From contig JAFYNM010000033.1 in NCBI GenBank assembly GCA_017549765.1, positions 124,001-188,000 of the forward strand: a DNA stretch of 64,000 nt, read 5' to 3'. Made by a program: the position numbers and the translations under genes. The notes beneath the pieces are model-generated. The model saw nothing but the letters and a program-made list of their open reading frames with translations. It searched no databases and was not told the origin of the DNA. Shown here one piece after another: positions 34,449 through 42,656 of this stretch (positions are counted from its first letter, which is position 1; every line of letters begins with the position of its first letter). The stretch is from Bacteroidales bacterium. Lineage in GTDB: Bacteria; Bacteroidota; Bacteroidia; Bacteroidales; WCHB1-69.

Positions 34449-36008
34449 ATGACAATGCAAGATAAAATCAACGAGTTGCTCGCTTTGCGTGAGAAGGCTC
34501 GTTTAGGCGGAGGTCAGGATCGTATCGAGAAGCAGCATGCCAAAGGCAAGTATTCTGCGCGCGAACGTATCTTGATGTTCCTTGACGAAGGCAGCTTCGA
34601 GGAGTTCGACATGTTTGTGCAACACCGCTGCCAGAATTTCGGACTTGAGAAAGAGAAATACCTCTCCGACGGTGTGGTCACCGGCTACGGTACCGTGAAC
34701 GGCCGTTTGGTCTATGTATTCTCTCAGGATTTCACCGTGTTTGGCGGTTCTCTGTCTGAGACTTTCGCTTTGAAGATCTGTAAAGTGATGGACCAGGCCA
34801 TGAAGGTCGGTGCGCCCGTCATCGGTTTCAACGACTCCGGCGGTGCCCGTATCCAGGAGGGCGTGAACAGCTTGGCCGGTTACGCGGAGATCTTCCAGCG
34901 CAACATCTTGGCTTCGGGTGTCATCCCGCAGATCTCCGCCATCTTCGGTCCTTGCGCCGGCGGTGCGGTCTATTCCCCTGCCCTCACCGACTTCATCATG
35001 ATGACCAAGAACACGAGCTACATGTTCGTGACGGGTCCCAAGGTGGTGAAGACCGTGACCAACGAGGATGTGACCACGGAAGATCTGGGTGGTGCCTTCG
35101 TGCACGCCAAGAAATCCGGTGTGGCCTCCTTCGCCGTCGAGAACGAGGAAGAGGGTATCGCCCTGTTGCGCGAGCTCATCAGCTACATCCCTTCCAACAA
35201 CATGGAAGAGCCCCCGTTCGAGCCGACCGAGGATCCTATCAACCGTTTGGAGGACCATCTGAACTCCATCATCCCCGACAATCCGAACATGCCGTACGAT
35301 GTGAAGGATGTCATCAACGGCATTGTCGATGACGGCAAGTTCTTAGAGATCCAGCCGTTATATGCTCCGAACCTGGTGATTGGCTTCGCCCGTTTCAACG
35401 GCATGTCCGTGGGTATCGTCGCCAACCAGCCCAAGTATCTGGCCGGTGTGTTGGACATCAACGCTTCCCGCAAGGGTGCTCGTTTCGTCCGTTTCTGCGA
35501 TGCCTTCAACATCCCCATCGTGACGTTAGTGGACGTTCCCGGCTTCCTGCCCGGCACAGGCCAAGAGTACGGCGGCATCATCCTGCACGGCGCCAAGCTG
35601 CTCTACGCCTACGGCGAGTGCACGGTGCCCAAGGTTACCGTTATCCTTCGTAAAAACTACGGCGGCGCTTACTGCGTGATGAGCTCCAAGCATCTGCGTG
35701 GCGACATCAACTACGCATGGCCTACCGCCGAGATCGCCGTGATGGGCGGCAGCGGTGCTGCCGAGATCCTCTACGGCTCCCAGATGAAGAAAATCGAGAA
35801 CCCGGAGGAGAAAGCCGCTTTCCTGAACGAGAAGGTGGAAGACTACCGCCAGAAGTTCTCCAACCCGTATGTGGCTGCCCAATACGGCTACATCGACGAC
35901 GTGATCGAGCCGCGCAACACCCGTTTCAGAGTGATCCGTGCCCTCGAGTCCCTCAAGAACAAACGTCTGGAGAACCCTGCCAAGAAACACGACAATCTTC
36001 CGTTGTAA
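34449..36008 (+). CDS. mmdA: Methylmalonyl-CoA decarboxylase alpha / acyl-CoA carboxyltransferase
   Basis: A 519-residue carboxyltransferase of the crotonase-like acyl-CoA carboxylase beta family. It moves CO2 from methylmalonyl-CoA to the biotin carrier, giving propionyl-CoA. Both oxyanion-hole loops are clear: [14 protein letters not shown] with [15 protein letters not shown] in the N half, and [30 protein letters not shown] with [10 protein letters not shown] in the C half. It is the first gene of an operon with lamin-tail/OadG, biotin carrier and OadB genes, which supports a Na+-translocating decarboxylase rather than a biosynthetic carboxylase. A 28-nt palindrome follows the stop codon. 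Confidence 0.93.
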   Translation: MTMQDKINELLALREKARLGGGQDRIEKQHAKGKYSARERILMFLDEGSFEEFDMFVQHRCQNFGLEKEKYLSDGVVTGYGTVNGRLVYVFSQDFTVFGGSLSETFALKICKVMDQAMKVGAPVIGFNDSGGARIQEGVNSLAGYAEIFQRNILASGVIPQISAIFGPCAGGAVYSPALTDFIMMTKNTSYMFVTGPKVVKTVTNEDVTTEDLGGAFVHAKKSGVASFAVENEEEGIALLRELISYIPSNNMEEPPFEPTEDPINRLEDHLNSIIPDNPNMPYDVKDVINGIVDDGKFLEIQPLYAPNLVIGFARFNGMSVGIVANQPKYLAGVLDINASRKGARFVRFCDAFNIPIVTLVDVPGFLPGTGQEYGGIILHGAKLLYAYGECTVPKVTVILRKNYGGAYCVMSSKHLRGDINYAWPTAEIAVMGGSGAAEILYGSQMKKIENPEEKAAFLNEKVEDYRQKFSNPYVAAQYGYIDDVIEPRNTRFRVIRALESLKNKRLENPAKKHDNLPL

Positions 36009-36016
36009 CATATCCT

Positions 36017-36044
36017 GTAGAGACGCAACGCATTGCGTCTCTAC
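36017..36044. repeat. 28-nt palindrome, GTAGAGACG...CGTCTCTAC type (intergenic copy)
   Basis: Nine-base ends GTAGAGACG and CGTCTCTAC around a variable 10-nt centre (CAACGCATTG); 12-bp arms and a 4-nt loop. Placed between the stop of the carboxyltransferase gene and the start of the OadG-like gene. A second copy with the same ends and a different centre lies at 52408-52435. Confidence 0.85.
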
Positions 36045-36062
36045 ATTAAAAACCATTATTAT

Positions 36063-37031
36063 ATGAAATCAATTTCAAAATATATCATCTTGTTGGCGCT
36101 GGTGCTCACCTCGGGAGCCGTCTTCGGTCAGTCGGTGCGTGACCTGCGTTTCAACGAGATCTTGATTAAGAACACAGACAACTTTGACGACGAATATGGT
36201 CGTCATGTGCCTTGGGTCGAGATTTTCAACACCGCCTACAACAATGTCAACATGGCGGGTTGTTACTTGACGGACGACACCACGGGGTTCGCTGCTGCCG
36301 GCAAGAAGGGCGGCGAGATTCCTGAGCATTGGTACCGCATCCCCAAGACGGATGTCAAAACCAACATGCCACAGCGTTCCTACCTGGTGTTCTACCTGGA
36401 TGCCGAGCCTTTGTACGGCACGTTCCACACCAACTTCGACCCTCGTACTTCCGAAACCGACTATCTGGCATTAATCTCTGCCGATGGCAAAGACCTCATC
36501 GACATCCTGCACTATCCCAAGGAGGCGCTGATGGAATCCACCGTCTCCTATGGTTTGGAGAAAGACGGCATCACTGGCAACGCCATGTTCTTGCACCAGT
36601 TCACCCCTGGTTCCAGCAACGAGGTCAAGGCCACCGTTTCCAAGCAGGAGCGTCTGAAGCGTGACGACCCCTATGGTATCGGCTTGGCCATCATCTCCAT
36701 GTCCGTAGTCTTCACCGCTTTGATCCTGATCTACTTGATGTTGAAGCTCTTTGGCTACAGTTCCAAGAAGATTGCGCAACGCAACGCCCAGAAGGCCGCT
36801 GCTGCTGCCGCTATCCCGACAGCTGCCGCTGACGCCAGCAAGCAGGAGGACCTGCCCGAGCAACTGACCGGTGAAGAGGCTGCCGCCATCGCCATGGCCC
36901 TGCATCTGCACTTCAACAGCATGCACGACGAGGAGAGCGAGATCATCACCATCGACATGCCCTCTGCCCACTATTCGCCATGGGCACAGAAAGAGCTCAT
37001 CATGAAAAGAGCACCCAGAATTAGAAAATAA
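36063..37031 (+). CDS. Lamin-tail domain fused to OadG-like decarboxylase gamma subunit
   Basis: A 322-residue membrane protein starting MKSISKYIILLALVLTSGAVFG (signal or first helix). Residues about 25-190 form a lamin-tail-like beta domain (FNEILIKN, GCYLTDDT, DILHYPKEALMESTVSYGLE), predicted to face the periplasm. One membrane helix (IGLAIISMSVVFTALILIYLML, about 205-227) and a cytoplasmic Ala-rich tail follow, as in OadG subunits, which hold the decarboxylase complex together. Start chosen at 36063 because of the signal-like N-terminus; the open frame extends slightly upstream. Position between carboxyltransferase and biotin carrier supports the OadG assignment. Confidence 0.82.
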   Translation: MKSISKYIILLALVLTSGAVFGQSVRDLRFNEILIKNTDNFDDEYGRHVPWVEIFNTAYNNVNMAGCYLTDDTTGFAAAGKKGGEIPEHWYRIPKTDVKTNMPQRSYLVFYLDAEPLYGTFHTNFDPRTSETDYLALISADGKDLIDILHYPKEALMESTVSYGLEKDGITGNAMFLHQFTPGSSNEVKATVSKQERLKRDDPYGIGLAIISMSVVFTALILIYLMLKLFGYSSKKIAQRNAQKAAAAAAIPTAAADASKQEDLPEQLTGEEAAAIAMALHLHFNSMHDEESEIITIDMPSAHYSPWAQKELIMKRAPRIRK

Positions 37032-37048
37032 CCTTAAACGACAATAAG

Positions 37049-37501
37049 ATGAAAAACTATAAATTCACGATCAACGGTAACAAATATTCCGTAGAAGTTG
37101 GCGACATTGACAACAACATGGTGGACGTGGAAGTCAATGGTTCCGCATACAAAGTAGAATTGGAAACCCAGATAGCCGCTCCGGCGAAGGTGAAGCCGGT
37201 CGTCAAGGTCAGCACTGCCGCCCCCAAGGCTGCCGCTGCCGCCCCGACGGCCAGCGTCAAGAACGCCCCAGCCGCCGCCACGGCTTCCGGTGCCACGCTC
37301 AAGTCCCCGCTACCCGGCGTCATCCTGGATGTCTTCTGCAAAGAAGGCGACAGCGTGAAGGCCGGCCAACGCCTCTTCCTCCTGGAAGCCATGAAGATGG
37401 AGAACAACATCGATGCTGAAAAGGACGGCGTTGTCAAGGAGGTCAGAGTACACCGCAGCGACTCCGTCATGGAGGGCGACGTGCTCGTAGTATTTGAATA
37501 A
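37049..37501 (+). CDS. Biotin carboxyl carrier subunit
   Basis: A 150-residue biotinyl protein. An N-terminal region (about 1-45) precedes an Ala/Pro-rich flexible linker (about 50-85) and the biotinyl domain. The biotinylated lysine is in LEAMKMENN (Lys about 114 in the EAMKM motif). It ferries carboxyl groups from the carboxyltransferase to the membrane beta subunit. Third gene of the operon, 17 nt after the OadG-like gene. Confidence 0.93.
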   Translation: MKNYKFTINGNKYSVEVGDIDNNMVDVEVNGSAYKVELETQIAAPAKVKPVVKVSTAAPKAAAAAPTASVKNAPAAATASGATLKSPLPGVILDVFCKEGDSVKAGQRLFLLEAMKMENNIDAEKDGVVKEVRVHRSDSVMEGDVLVVFE

Positions 37502-37547
37502 TGGATTATTAGTCATCAACAAGTATCATCATTTAACTTAGAAAGAT

Positions 37548-38693
37548 ATGTTTGATTTTTTCAAAGAGGGTCTCATCCAGTTCTTCGGCTATTCCGGATT
37601 CGGAAACTGCACGTGGGGCCACATCATCATGATATGCGTGGGCTTGTTCTTTATCACCTTGGGTGTGGTTAAAGAGTTTGAGCCCATGTTGCTCGTTCCC
37701 ATCGGCTTCGGTATGATCATCGGCAACATCCCGTTCACAGATGGTCTGCAGATTGGCGTCTATGAGAACGGAGCTGTGTTGAACTACCTCTATTTCGGCG
37801 TTATCAAGGGTTTCTACCCACCCTTGATCTTCCTTGGCATCGGCGCCATGACAGACTTCTCGGCGCTGATATCGAATCCCAAGTTGATTTTGGTGGGTGC
37901 TGCGGCACAGTTCGGCATCTTTGCCGCTTATGCCACTTCCCTGTTGTTAGGTTTCACTCCCATGGAGGCTGGCGCCATCGGAATCATCGGTGGTGCTGAC
38001 GGTCCTACCGCCATCTTCCTGTCCTCCAAGCTGGCTCCCAGCCTGATGGGTGCCATCGCCGTGTCCGCCTACTCCTACATGGCCTTGGTGCCGGTGATCC
38101 AACCGCCCATCATGCGCCTGTTCACCAACGAGAAGGAGCGCGTCATCCGCATGCGTCCGCCGAGAGCCGTCACGCACCGTGAGAAAGTGCTCTTCCCGCT
38201 CTTCTGTATCCTGCTGACCGCTTTCCTCGTGCCGTCCGGCATCCCATTGCTGGGTATGCTCTTCTTCGGCAACCTGCTGAAAGAGTGCGGCGTGACCAAA
38301 CGTCTGGCCAACACCGCCTCCGGCCCGCTGATCGACATCGTGACGATCCTCATCGGTCTGACCGTCGGTGCCTCCACCCAGGCTACCAACTTCCTGACCC
38401 CGAAGTCCATCCTGATCTTCGTCTTGGGTGCCTTCTCCTTTGTGGTCGCCACCGCCACGGGTGTGCTCTTCGTCAAGTTCCTGAACCTCTTCTTGAAAGA
38501 GGGCAACAAGATCAACCCGCTCATCGGCAACGCCGGTGTCTCTGCCGTGCCTGACGCCGCCCGCGTATCCTACGTGGAAGGCATGAAGTACGACAAGACC
38601 AACTACCTGCTGATGCACGCCATGGGTCCCAACGTGGCCGGCGTGATCGGTAGCGCCGTGGCTGCCGGTATCCTCTTGAGTTTCCTCTACTAA
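37548..38693 (+). CDS. mmdB: Na+-translocating decarboxylase beta subunit (OadB/MmdB)
   Basis: A 381-residue inner-membrane protein with about nine helices that decarboxylates carboxybiotin and exports Na+. Typical stretches: GFGMIIGNIPF, FLGIGAMTDFSALISNPK (containing the conserved Asp), GFTPMEAGAIGIIGGADGPTAIF (GGADGP is the family signature), and NAGVSAVPDAARVSYVEG near the C-terminus. Last gene of the operon; an intrinsic terminator follows at 38752. Confidence 0.95.
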   Translation: MFDFFKEGLIQFFGYSGFGNCTWGHIIMICVGLFFITLGVVKEFEPMLLVPIGFGMIIGNIPFTDGLQIGVYENGAVLNYLYFGVIKGFYPPLIFLGIGAMTDFSALISNPKLILVGAAAQFGIFAAYATSLLLGFTPMEAGAIGIIGGADGPTAIFLSSKLAPSLMGAIAVSAYSYMALVPVIQPPIMRLFTNEKERVIRMRPPRAVTHREKVLFPLFCILLTAFLVPSGIPLLGMLFFGNLLKECGVTKRLANTASGPLIDIVTILIGLTVGASTQATNFLTPKSILIFVLGAFSFVVATATGVLFVKFLNLFLKEGNKINPLIGNAGVSAVPDAARVSYVEGMKYDKTNYLLMHAMGPNVAGVIGSAVAAGILLSFLY

Positions 38694-38751
38694 TATAATA
38701 TATTGTATGGAAAAGATTTAGTGAGGTGAACTGGTATGATTAAATGGAAAA

Positions 38752-38782
38752 GAGTCCTGCATTCGTGCGGGACTTTTTTTTT
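38752..38782 (+). terminator. Terminator of the decarboxylase operon
   Basis: AGTCCTGCA-TTCG-TGCGGGACT hairpin (one G-T pair) with nine T following. Confidence 0.85.
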
Positions 38783-38818
38783 ATACATGATGATTGAATA
38801 ACGAAAGAAAAAAAATTC

Positions 38819-38827
38819 TAACTTTGC
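38819..38827 (+). promoter_or_regulatory. -7 element TAACTTTGC of the T9SS cargo gene at 38847
   Basis: Consensus -7 match, 19 nt upstream of the start codon. Confidence 0.55.
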
Positions 38828-38846
38828 CCCATGATTTAAAAAAACA

Positions 38847-40604
38847 ATGCTTATGAAAAAACTTTACTTACTAATGGTTCTTTTTGTGGCGGCAGCCTTC
38901 TCGCTGTCCGCACAAACGGTTGTCTTCTCCGACAATTTCGACAGCTACACCGCTGGCGCTTATCTGGCACAGTCGAATAGTGCCTGGACCACCTGGGACA
39001 ATGCCCCTGGAACATCTCAAGACGGCGTGATCTCGTCCGCCCAGGCGGCTTCTGCGCCCAACTCTCTCTACATCACAGGATCCAACGACCAGGTGTATCC
39101 TTTCGGCAACTACACGTCGGGGCATTACACGCTCACCTTCAACTACTATGTACCCTCCACGGGCAATGGCGGATACTTCAACATCCAGCACATACTGCTC
39201 AGCCAATGGGCTTTGGAGTGCTACTTCAACAGCACAGGCGATGGCTATCTTAGCGTAGGCGGTACCGACTACAACTTCACCTCCCCCACCGACGCCTGGT
39301 TCCCCATCGAATTTGATGTGGACATGGACAACAACACCGCCTCTCTGACAGTCAACAATGTGGCGGTGCACACATGGCCCTTCAACTATCAGGCAGGCAA
39401 CACCAACGGCACCAACCAGTTGGCAGGCATCAACTTCTACGCTGGCGCTCCCAACAATGCTTCCGGCACGTACTATGTGGATGATTTCGTTGTCACCGAA
39501 GTGTCGGCTGCCCTTGTCGGTCATTTTGCTGTCAACCCCGAGACACCCATCAATGTCTCCTTCGGCGTTGATGGTGGCACCAGCACGGTGGAAGTCTCCA
39601 ATCCTGGCGACGCCCCCATCAACTATCGCATCGTGCCCACCTATGAGATCACCAATGTCAACCCGGCCTCCACAGGTGTTGACACCTTGTCTTACTGCAA
39701 CGAGGTCTATTCCTCCTTGGGCTTCAACAACGGTGTAGAATGGGAAGCAGCCGCCGAATTTCCGGCCTCTCAGATGACAGCTCATCTGGGCCGCACGCTG
39801 AATGCCATCAACATCCATCTGGGTGCAGGTGCTGACGATGGTGTTACCAACGCCAAGATTCGCGTGTATGCCATGGGCGAACTCAACAGCGGTCCCGGCG
39901 ATGTTCTCTATGAGCAAGACTTCACCCCTGCAGCTGGATGGAATCTGGTGCAACTCACCACCCCGTTCGTCCTGGATGGCGGTGACCTGTGGATTGGCGC
40001 CACGGCCTATCAGCCCACGGGGGTCTATCTCTTCTCTTTCGACGACATGCCCGGCAACGGCTATAGTGCATGGTACAGGACCGGCAGCGGCTGGAACACG
40101 CTGGCTAACCTCAGCGCCTCCTATAACTTCAACTGGTGCATCAAAGGCGCTGTTGACGGCACCCCTGTCACCCCGTGGATGACCGTCTCTCCCAACACGG
40201 GAACCCTCAATGCCGCCCAGACCCAGAATGTGACCATCACCTACAACACCGCAGGCATGAGCGTTGGCGACGTGAAGAACGGCACTCTGCACTTCTTCTC
40301 CGACGACTATGACAATGGCGTTGTCACCGTTGACGTCACCCTCTCCTTCTCCGGCGTGGGCGTGGATGATCCCAGCGTCATCAACATCACCCTCTACCCC
40401 AACCCTGCTGTGGAGAATCTGAACATCACCTCCGAGCAAATCGAACGCGTGGAGATCTACAACCTGAACGGACAGATGGTCTTTGCCGGCACCTACTCCG
40501 ACAGCCAGGTATCCATCCCTACGGAAGGTTTTGCCGCTGGCATGTACACCGTCAAGGTGAAGACCGCCAGCCAAACCACCACCCATAAGATAGTCATTCC
40601 ATAA
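38847..40604 (+). CDS. T9SS type A cargo with J-like and BACON-like modules
   Basis: A 585-residue exported protein; translation may begin at 38853 (MKKLYLLMVLFVAAAFSLSAQ). Residues about 20-220 form a jelly-roll (FSDNFDSYTAG ... YYVDDFVVTE), as in choice-of-anchor J/MAM folds. A region (about 225-280) follows that resembles Ig/BACON modules, then another jelly roll (about 285-450), a second BACON-like domain (MTVSPNTGTLNAAQTQNVT), and a type A sorting domain (ITLYPNPAVENLNI ... GFAAGMYTVKV). Binding role possible, enzyme motifs absent. It is the only gene between two terminators. Confidence 0.88.
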   Translation: MLMKKLYLLMVLFVAAAFSLSAQTVVFSDNFDSYTAGAYLAQSNSAWTTWDNAPGTSQDGVISSAQAASAPNSLYITGSNDQVYPFGNYTSGHYTLTFNYYVPSTGNGGYFNIQHILLSQWALECYFNSTGDGYLSVGGTDYNFTSPTDAWFPIEFDVDMDNNTASLTVNNVAVHTWPFNYQAGNTNGTNQLAGINFYAGAPNNASGTYYVDDFVVTEVSAALVGHFAVNPETPINVSFGVDGGTSTVEVSNPGDAPINYRIVPTYEITNVNPASTGVDTLSYCNEVYSSLGFNNGVEWEAAAEFPASQMTAHLGRTLNAINIHLGAGADDGVTNAKIRVYAMGELNSGPGDVLYEQDFTPAAGWNLVQLTTPFVLDGGDLWIGATAYQPTGVYLFSFDDMPGNGYSAWYRTGSGWNTLANLSASYNFNWCIKGAVDGTPVTPWMTVSPNTGTLNAAQTQNVTITYNTAGMSVGDVKNGTLHFFSDDYDNGVVTVDVTLSFSGVGVDDPSVINITLYPNPAVENLNITSEQIERVEIYNLNGQMVFAGTYSDSQVSIPTEGFAAGMYTVKVKTASQTTTHKIVIP

Positions 40605-40625
40605 GAATCGCTATTTTGTCTAATA

Positions 40626-40660
40626 AAGAAGGACGATGCCACAAGGCATCGTCCTTCTTT
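40626..40660. terminator. Bidirectional terminator
   Basis: Strong hairpin AAGAAGGACGATGCC-ACAA-GGCATCGTCCTTCTT with A-rich and T-rich flanks; serves both the cargo gene to its left and, on the other strand, the gene ending at 40707. Confidence 0.85.
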
Positions 40661-40706
40661 TGATTCGTATTATGAAAAGACTGCTGACGATAAAACGCCA
40701 GCGCGA

Positions 40707-42434
40707 TTATTTGCGCATAAGGTCGCTCACAATCTTCACGATCTCGTAGAACATTCCGTGTTTCAAGCCTCTCACGGCATTGAACGTGGTGACTACCGTA
40801 TTGCCTTCGTCGTAAATCACAAGATCACTGAAGGGGATGTCGACGCGAACACCAGACATAGCGACCAGCGTGGCAAGGTCGGCAGTCGCATAGACGGGAC
40901 GGGACAGCATTTCATCGACCGGAACATTCTGCGGTTTTCCACTGGGTTTCCGAATATCATCAAATGCATCCTTGGAGTTCGTAAAAAACAACATCCCGTC
41001 ATGCACCAACACATAAGCGGAGTCGTAGGCCAGCACCGGCTCCTGTTCCTCTTTTTCTTTCGGCTCCGCTCCCTCTTCCAACACTTCCTCTACCACCACT
41101 TCTTCCTCATAGCTCCTTTTGCTGGTCAGAATCGTATAGACATCCCATCCATCCATGTTTTCGTGCATCAGGCTCTTGCGACCAGACAAAGAATCACTAC
41201 CCATGGTCGCATACAGCATGCCCATCATGAAATAATTGATCTCCTCCTCGTTCTCTTCCTCCGACTCTTCACTTTCCCCATTGAGTTGCTTCGCATACTT
41301 CTCGTACATTTCTTTTGCAGCCTTGTAAGTAGAGTCCTTGGTCCAGTTGAACTCCTTCACATATTTATCAAGAGATTTTCGCACATCTTGTTCCTGGTCC
41401 ACCATTGAGACAAAAAGCACATTGTCAGCATTGTAACGGATCAGGAAGGGATTGTTCACAAAATCCACAAGAGGCTTGAAGGATGGGAAGGCAGACATCA
41501 CCGGGGACATCATCTCCCCGATTCCCTGCACATTGCACGTCATGATAGCCAACGGGGCAGAGCCAGCATAAGGCAGCAGTTTTTCCAATTGATCGCTACG
41601 CATTTGGTCCTCTCCGATTCCCTTGGAAATCAGCGGGCCCTCTCCTTCAAAGATCTGCATCACAGAGGTCATCTTGTTCTTACGAACCTCACCCCGCGTA
41701 AAGGTCTTGATATTCATTTGGTTCAACGCGTCTTTCGCCTCCTTAGCACCCAGTTTGGCGGTTACCGTATTGAGAATCTGCTTGGTATAGGGACTCTCTG
41801 GAGAGTAATAGACGTATGAAGACATCTTGTTATCTACAAAATACTTACCCTCGACACTTTGCAAAAACTTGGAATGAAAAAGCTCACTGCATTGTTGTAT
41901 TACAATCTCTCTTGACGGCACTTTCTCAACATTGGAATTGGCCACATAGAGGAAGGCGAAGGCCATGTCGTCGGTACAGAAAAGGTGTACCGACATCACT
42001 TCGGACTCTTCATAGGCAAAATAGCGGACTGGTATTCCTCCAACTCCTATAGACTCAAAGGGCAATTTTGTTTTGACGATGTCACTCAAGAGTTTCTCGA
42101 ATTTCTTCTCATCGTTCAATGGGATCATAATGAGGTTGGAATTGCAATAGGCCATGGCAGAGGTAAAGTCCACTCCGAGTTTGTCATCCTTATTGATCCA
42201 ACTCTTCACGAAACTCTTCACGAACTTGGACTTTTTATAGAAGACATTCAGCACATGGTCTTTATCCAGCGCTTGAAGTTCACAATTCTTCGCAATGCTG
42301 TCGAGGTGCATCACCGACACAGAGTAACACTCATCGGGCACGTAGTTGAGCACGCGCAGGCTTTGCGGCACCTGAGCATGGGAGAACATAAACAAGCTGA
42401 CGATCAGGGAAATCAAAAAATACTGTCTTTTCAT
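40707..42434 (-). CDS. Exported protein of unknown function
   Basis: A 575-residue protein with a signal peptide (MKRQYFLISLIVSLFMFSHAQ). The ATG at 42434 is preferred since the -7 promoter at 42453-42461 lies within the upstream extension of the frame. No lipobox or sorting domain is visible. The body is mixed alpha/beta (DECYSVSVMHLDS, AYVLVHDGMLFFTNS) and contains two very acidic stretches (ESEESEEENEEEI near 430 and EEEVVVEEVLEE near 480). It resembles the Bacteroidota exported DUF4836 proteins in length and layout, but that match is only a guess. Confidence 0.75.
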   Translation of the reverse strand: MKRQYFLISLIVSLFMFSHAQVPQSLRVLNYVPDECYSVSVMHLDSIAKNCELQALDKDHVLNVFYKKSKFVKSFVKSWINKDDKLGVDFTSAMAYCNSNLIMIPLNDEKKFEKLLSDIVKTKLPFESIGVGGIPVRYFAYEESEVMSVHLFCTDDMAFAFLYVANSNVEKVPSREIVIQQCSELFHSKFLQSVEGKYFVDNKMSSYVYYSPESPYTKQILNTVTAKLGAKEAKDALNQMNIKTFTRGEVRKNKMTSVMQIFEGEGPLISKGIGEDQMRSDQLEKLLPYAGSAPLAIMTCNVQGIGEMMSPVMSAFPSFKPLVDFVNNPFLIRYNADNVLFVSMVDQEQDVRKSLDKYVKEFNWTKDSTYKAAKEMYEKYAKQLNGESEESEEENEEEINYFMMGMLYATMGSDSLSGRKSLMHENMDGWDVYTILTSKRSYEEEVVVEEVLEEGAEPKEKEEQEPVLAYDSAYVLVHDGMLFFTNSKDAFDDIRKPSGKPQNVPVDEMLSRPVYATADLATLVAMSGVRVDIPFSDLVIYDEGNTVVTTFNAVRGLKHGMFYEIVKIVSDLMRK

Positions 42435-42452
42435 CTTTGTCAAAATTTGGCG

Positions 42453-42461
42453 GCAAAGATA
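42453..42461 (-). promoter_or_regulatory. -7 element TATCTTTGC of the gene ending at 40707
   Basis: Consensus -7 on the minus strand, 19 nt upstream of the start codon. Confidence 0.6.
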
Positions 42462-42499
42462 TTGTTTTTTTTCACATGCTGCCCCCCCCCGAAAAAAAA

Positions 42500-42537
42500 G
42501 TTGAATTGTTGAATTGTTGATTTGTTGAATTGTTGTT
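42500..42537. repeat. TTGAATTGT repeat
   Basis: Four near-perfect copies of a 9-base unit (GTTGAATTG with one GTTGATTTG) after a run of nine C. A similar shorter version occurs at 56421-56437. Confidence 0.65.
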
Positions 42538-42602
42538 GGGAAAGGCAAAATGTGTCCGTGAAGAGTTAAGAAGTTAAGAAACTAAGAAGTTAATGTATGC
42601 CT

Positions 42603-42652
42603 CCCAACTTCTAACTTCTAACTCCTAACTGACAACTGACAACTGATAACTT
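42603..42652. repeat. Heptamer array, inverted orientation
   Basis: Read on the minus strand: AAGTTAT, CAGTTGT, CAGTTGT, CAGTTAG, GAGTTAG, AAGTTAG, AAGTTGG, in period 7. It shows the same unit order as the array at 15935. An AAGTTAAG-type repeat (42561-42592) lies beside it. Confidence 0.75.
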
Positions 42653-42656
42653 CTTT

